From Rhabditoides inermis (taxonomy: Eukaryota > Nematoda > Chromadorea > Rhabditida > Rhabditidae), in assembly GCA_963966185.1 (NCBI GenBank), contig CAWZYM010000283.1:1715001-1779000 (forward strand): a stretch of DNA of 64,000 nucleotides, written 5' to 3'. The notes beneath the pieces are model-generated. The model searched no databases. It was not told the origin of the DNA and saw only the letters and a program-made list of their open reading frames with translations. How positions within the stretch are numbered: position 1 is the stretch's first letter; every line of letters begins with the position of its first letter. Made by a program: the position numbers and the translations under genes. Below are positions 62,724-64,000 of this stretch, one piece after another.

Positions 62724-63741
62724 CTACTTCTTCTTTCCCTTTTTTCCGCCCTTTCCCTTCTGATCTGGGAACAAGAGAGTGGCGTGTCCAGTCTCCTTCA
62801 GATGCGCGAACAGCTTGCTGCGAGACTCGAAAAACTCACCGCACTTGTCGCACTGAAATCACTTTTTTCAATTGTATTTATTTTAATAGAGTTATTACAC
62901 TTTTGTACAGTACATTTTTGATTAGACCAAACGTAGTTTCTACTATATACTATATACATATCTGTACTAGTCTAGTTCTAGTTAGGACAAGTGCACATAC
63001 GAAAAACCGTCGACCTATTAGAGTATATTCCAACAATCGTGATCCCCGGCTTTAACATCTCGCACTACAATAGAATACACGATGACCGTAAAATTACAAT
63101 TTGACACAAAACTTGAGACTCAATCTCACAATGCACAATACAAATCATCATCAATTCCCTACAACTCCCGATTACATCATCACTTGATTAATTGACGGTT
63201 GCGTACAAATTATCTCATTACTACAAACAGGGAACGTCGACGAAATCGTGACCTTTCAATAATCAAATTTATGATAAAATAATATTTGAAATATCGTCGA
63301 GGGAACAATTTCTTTTCGAAAATTGTGACGTGCTTCAAAAACAAGCGCACCTTTCCAGTCTTGGGTGCAATCGGCTCGTCGCTCCAACCAGAGCCCTTCT
63401 CCTTCTCCCCTCCTCCTGCTCCCTTCTTCTTGTCTGAAACATAGGACACTTGAAACTTTGAAAGAAATCACATACGACTCATTGAAATCACACATTATCG
63501 ACACACTATACACAAACTCTGAAACATATAAGCCACAACTCTCAAAACAAAACACCGTATACGAATCCACCCACCCTTGTTCCTCCGGGCTTTCTTCTTC
63601 TCCTCCTCCTGTTTCGCGATCGAGAGGAAGAGGTTCTCCTCCTCCTTCTCCTCCTGCTCCACAGCCCCTCCCTTCTCCCCCTCCTCTCCTTCCTCCAGAC
63701 CCACCGCAGACACCTTCTCCGCCAACTCTTCCACCTCATCA
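62724..63741 (-). CDS. DNAJC21-like J-domain co-chaperone, C-terminal part only
   Basis: Three exons in transcript order: 63575-63741, 63351-63433, 62724-62852 (stop). They encode an acidic segment ([20 protein letters not shown]), a stretch [20 protein letters not shown] and a Lys/Gly-rich linker. A C2H2 zinc finger ([20 protein letters not shown], then TGH) and a Lys-rich end ([11 protein letters not shown]) follow. DNAJC21/JJJ1 proteins end in this way, with the finger about 40 residues from the C-terminus; they act in late cytoplasmic maturation of the 60S ribosomal subunit by helping recycle export factors. The J domain and most of the protein must lie to the right of the window. Similar zinc fingers occur in other nucleic-acid-binding proteins, so the call rests mainly on the combined layout. 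Confidence 0.7.
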
Positions 63742-64000
63742 CTGAAACACAGAAACTATACGTTTCCAGAAATTTATGAAGGACACTGATCTCGATTTCA
63801 GCAATAAATTGTTTGTGTAACGCTGTAAATATTCCAAAATGCCAAGCACTAGCTAAGAATTGAAAGCTTGGAACGTGTTCACTGTTCATGGAAACATACC
63901 ACAGCAACAACAACACCATTCCCCACCCCAATCCACTTCTCTCTCTCCTCCCTCTCCCTCTCTCATTCTCTTTCTCTCTCTCTCTCTCCTTCTTTCCCTC
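63742..64000. other. Right edge: intron of the DNAJC21-like gene
   Basis: Starts with the TTTCAG acceptor side of the exon ending at 63741 and runs into a CT-rich tract (about 63940-64000). No exon seen. Confidence 0.6.

Overview
The window looks like nuclear DNA of a nematode, probably a free-living rhabditine or diplogastrid type. Coding sequence is cut into many short exons (about 45-180 bp). Introns are often only 44-120 bp and end mostly in TTTCAG or TTGCAG. Several genes have an AG splice acceptor within 0-12 bases of the start codon, as expected for spliced-leader trans-splicing. The genes have nematode counterparts (U2A'/mog-2, a tandem pair of insulin-like peptides, an M13 peptidase, a Cys-loop channel). 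The species cannot be named from sequence alone. Exon models were assembled by hand from splice signals and reading-frame continuity; edges may be off by 1-3 bases.

Every recognisable gene is on the minus strand. From low to high coordinate: (1) a class II Rab11-FIP-like coiled-coil protein, 351 aa, 13 coding exons, 2741-10125; (2) a 1170-aa RBR-type (RING1-IBR-Rcat) E3 ubiquitin ligase, 30 coding exons, 14121-30712; (3) a secreted neprilysin-family (M13) metallopeptidase, 712 aa, 21 exons, 31414-36005; (4) U2 snRNP A' (mog-2), 278 aa, 39017-43970; (5) a TMEM222/DUF778 protein, 201 aa, 44296-45333, which with mog-2 makes a likely operon; (6,7) two tandem insulin-like genes, 46526-46992 and 48009-48496; (8) small unidentified exons at 49406-49733 and 52106-52247; (9) a Cys-loop ligand-gated channel-like gene, incompletely assembled, about 52693-60785; (10) the 3' end of a DNAJC21-like gene, 62724-63741, running off the right edge. 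Models 1-7 keep an open frame through every junction and end in a stop.

Between and inside the genes the DNA is rich in small non-autonomous mobile elements. Three have perfect 9-bp target duplications (two are copies of one family). Others have TA, TTA or TTAA target duplications, and one is inserted inside another. Five fold-back elements with different ends carry tRNA-like sequences with recognisable A and B boxes, often as an inverted pair. This is the most unusual pattern in the window.

The short introns also fall into families built from a few repeated motifs: TGGGCGGAGC/GGGCGTGGC, TACGGTAG, and ATCGAT/ATTGATT. The 5' splice site is often part of the motif itself, suggesting introns that spread or were homogenised as units (introner-like). 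Introns of the RBR gene carry long G runs just after the 5' splice site. GA/CT microsatellites occur about every 2 kb. The remaining long gaps (1-2740, 10126-14120, 36010-39016, 49734-52105, 60786-62723) hold microsatellites and AT-rich DNA but no gene I can support.
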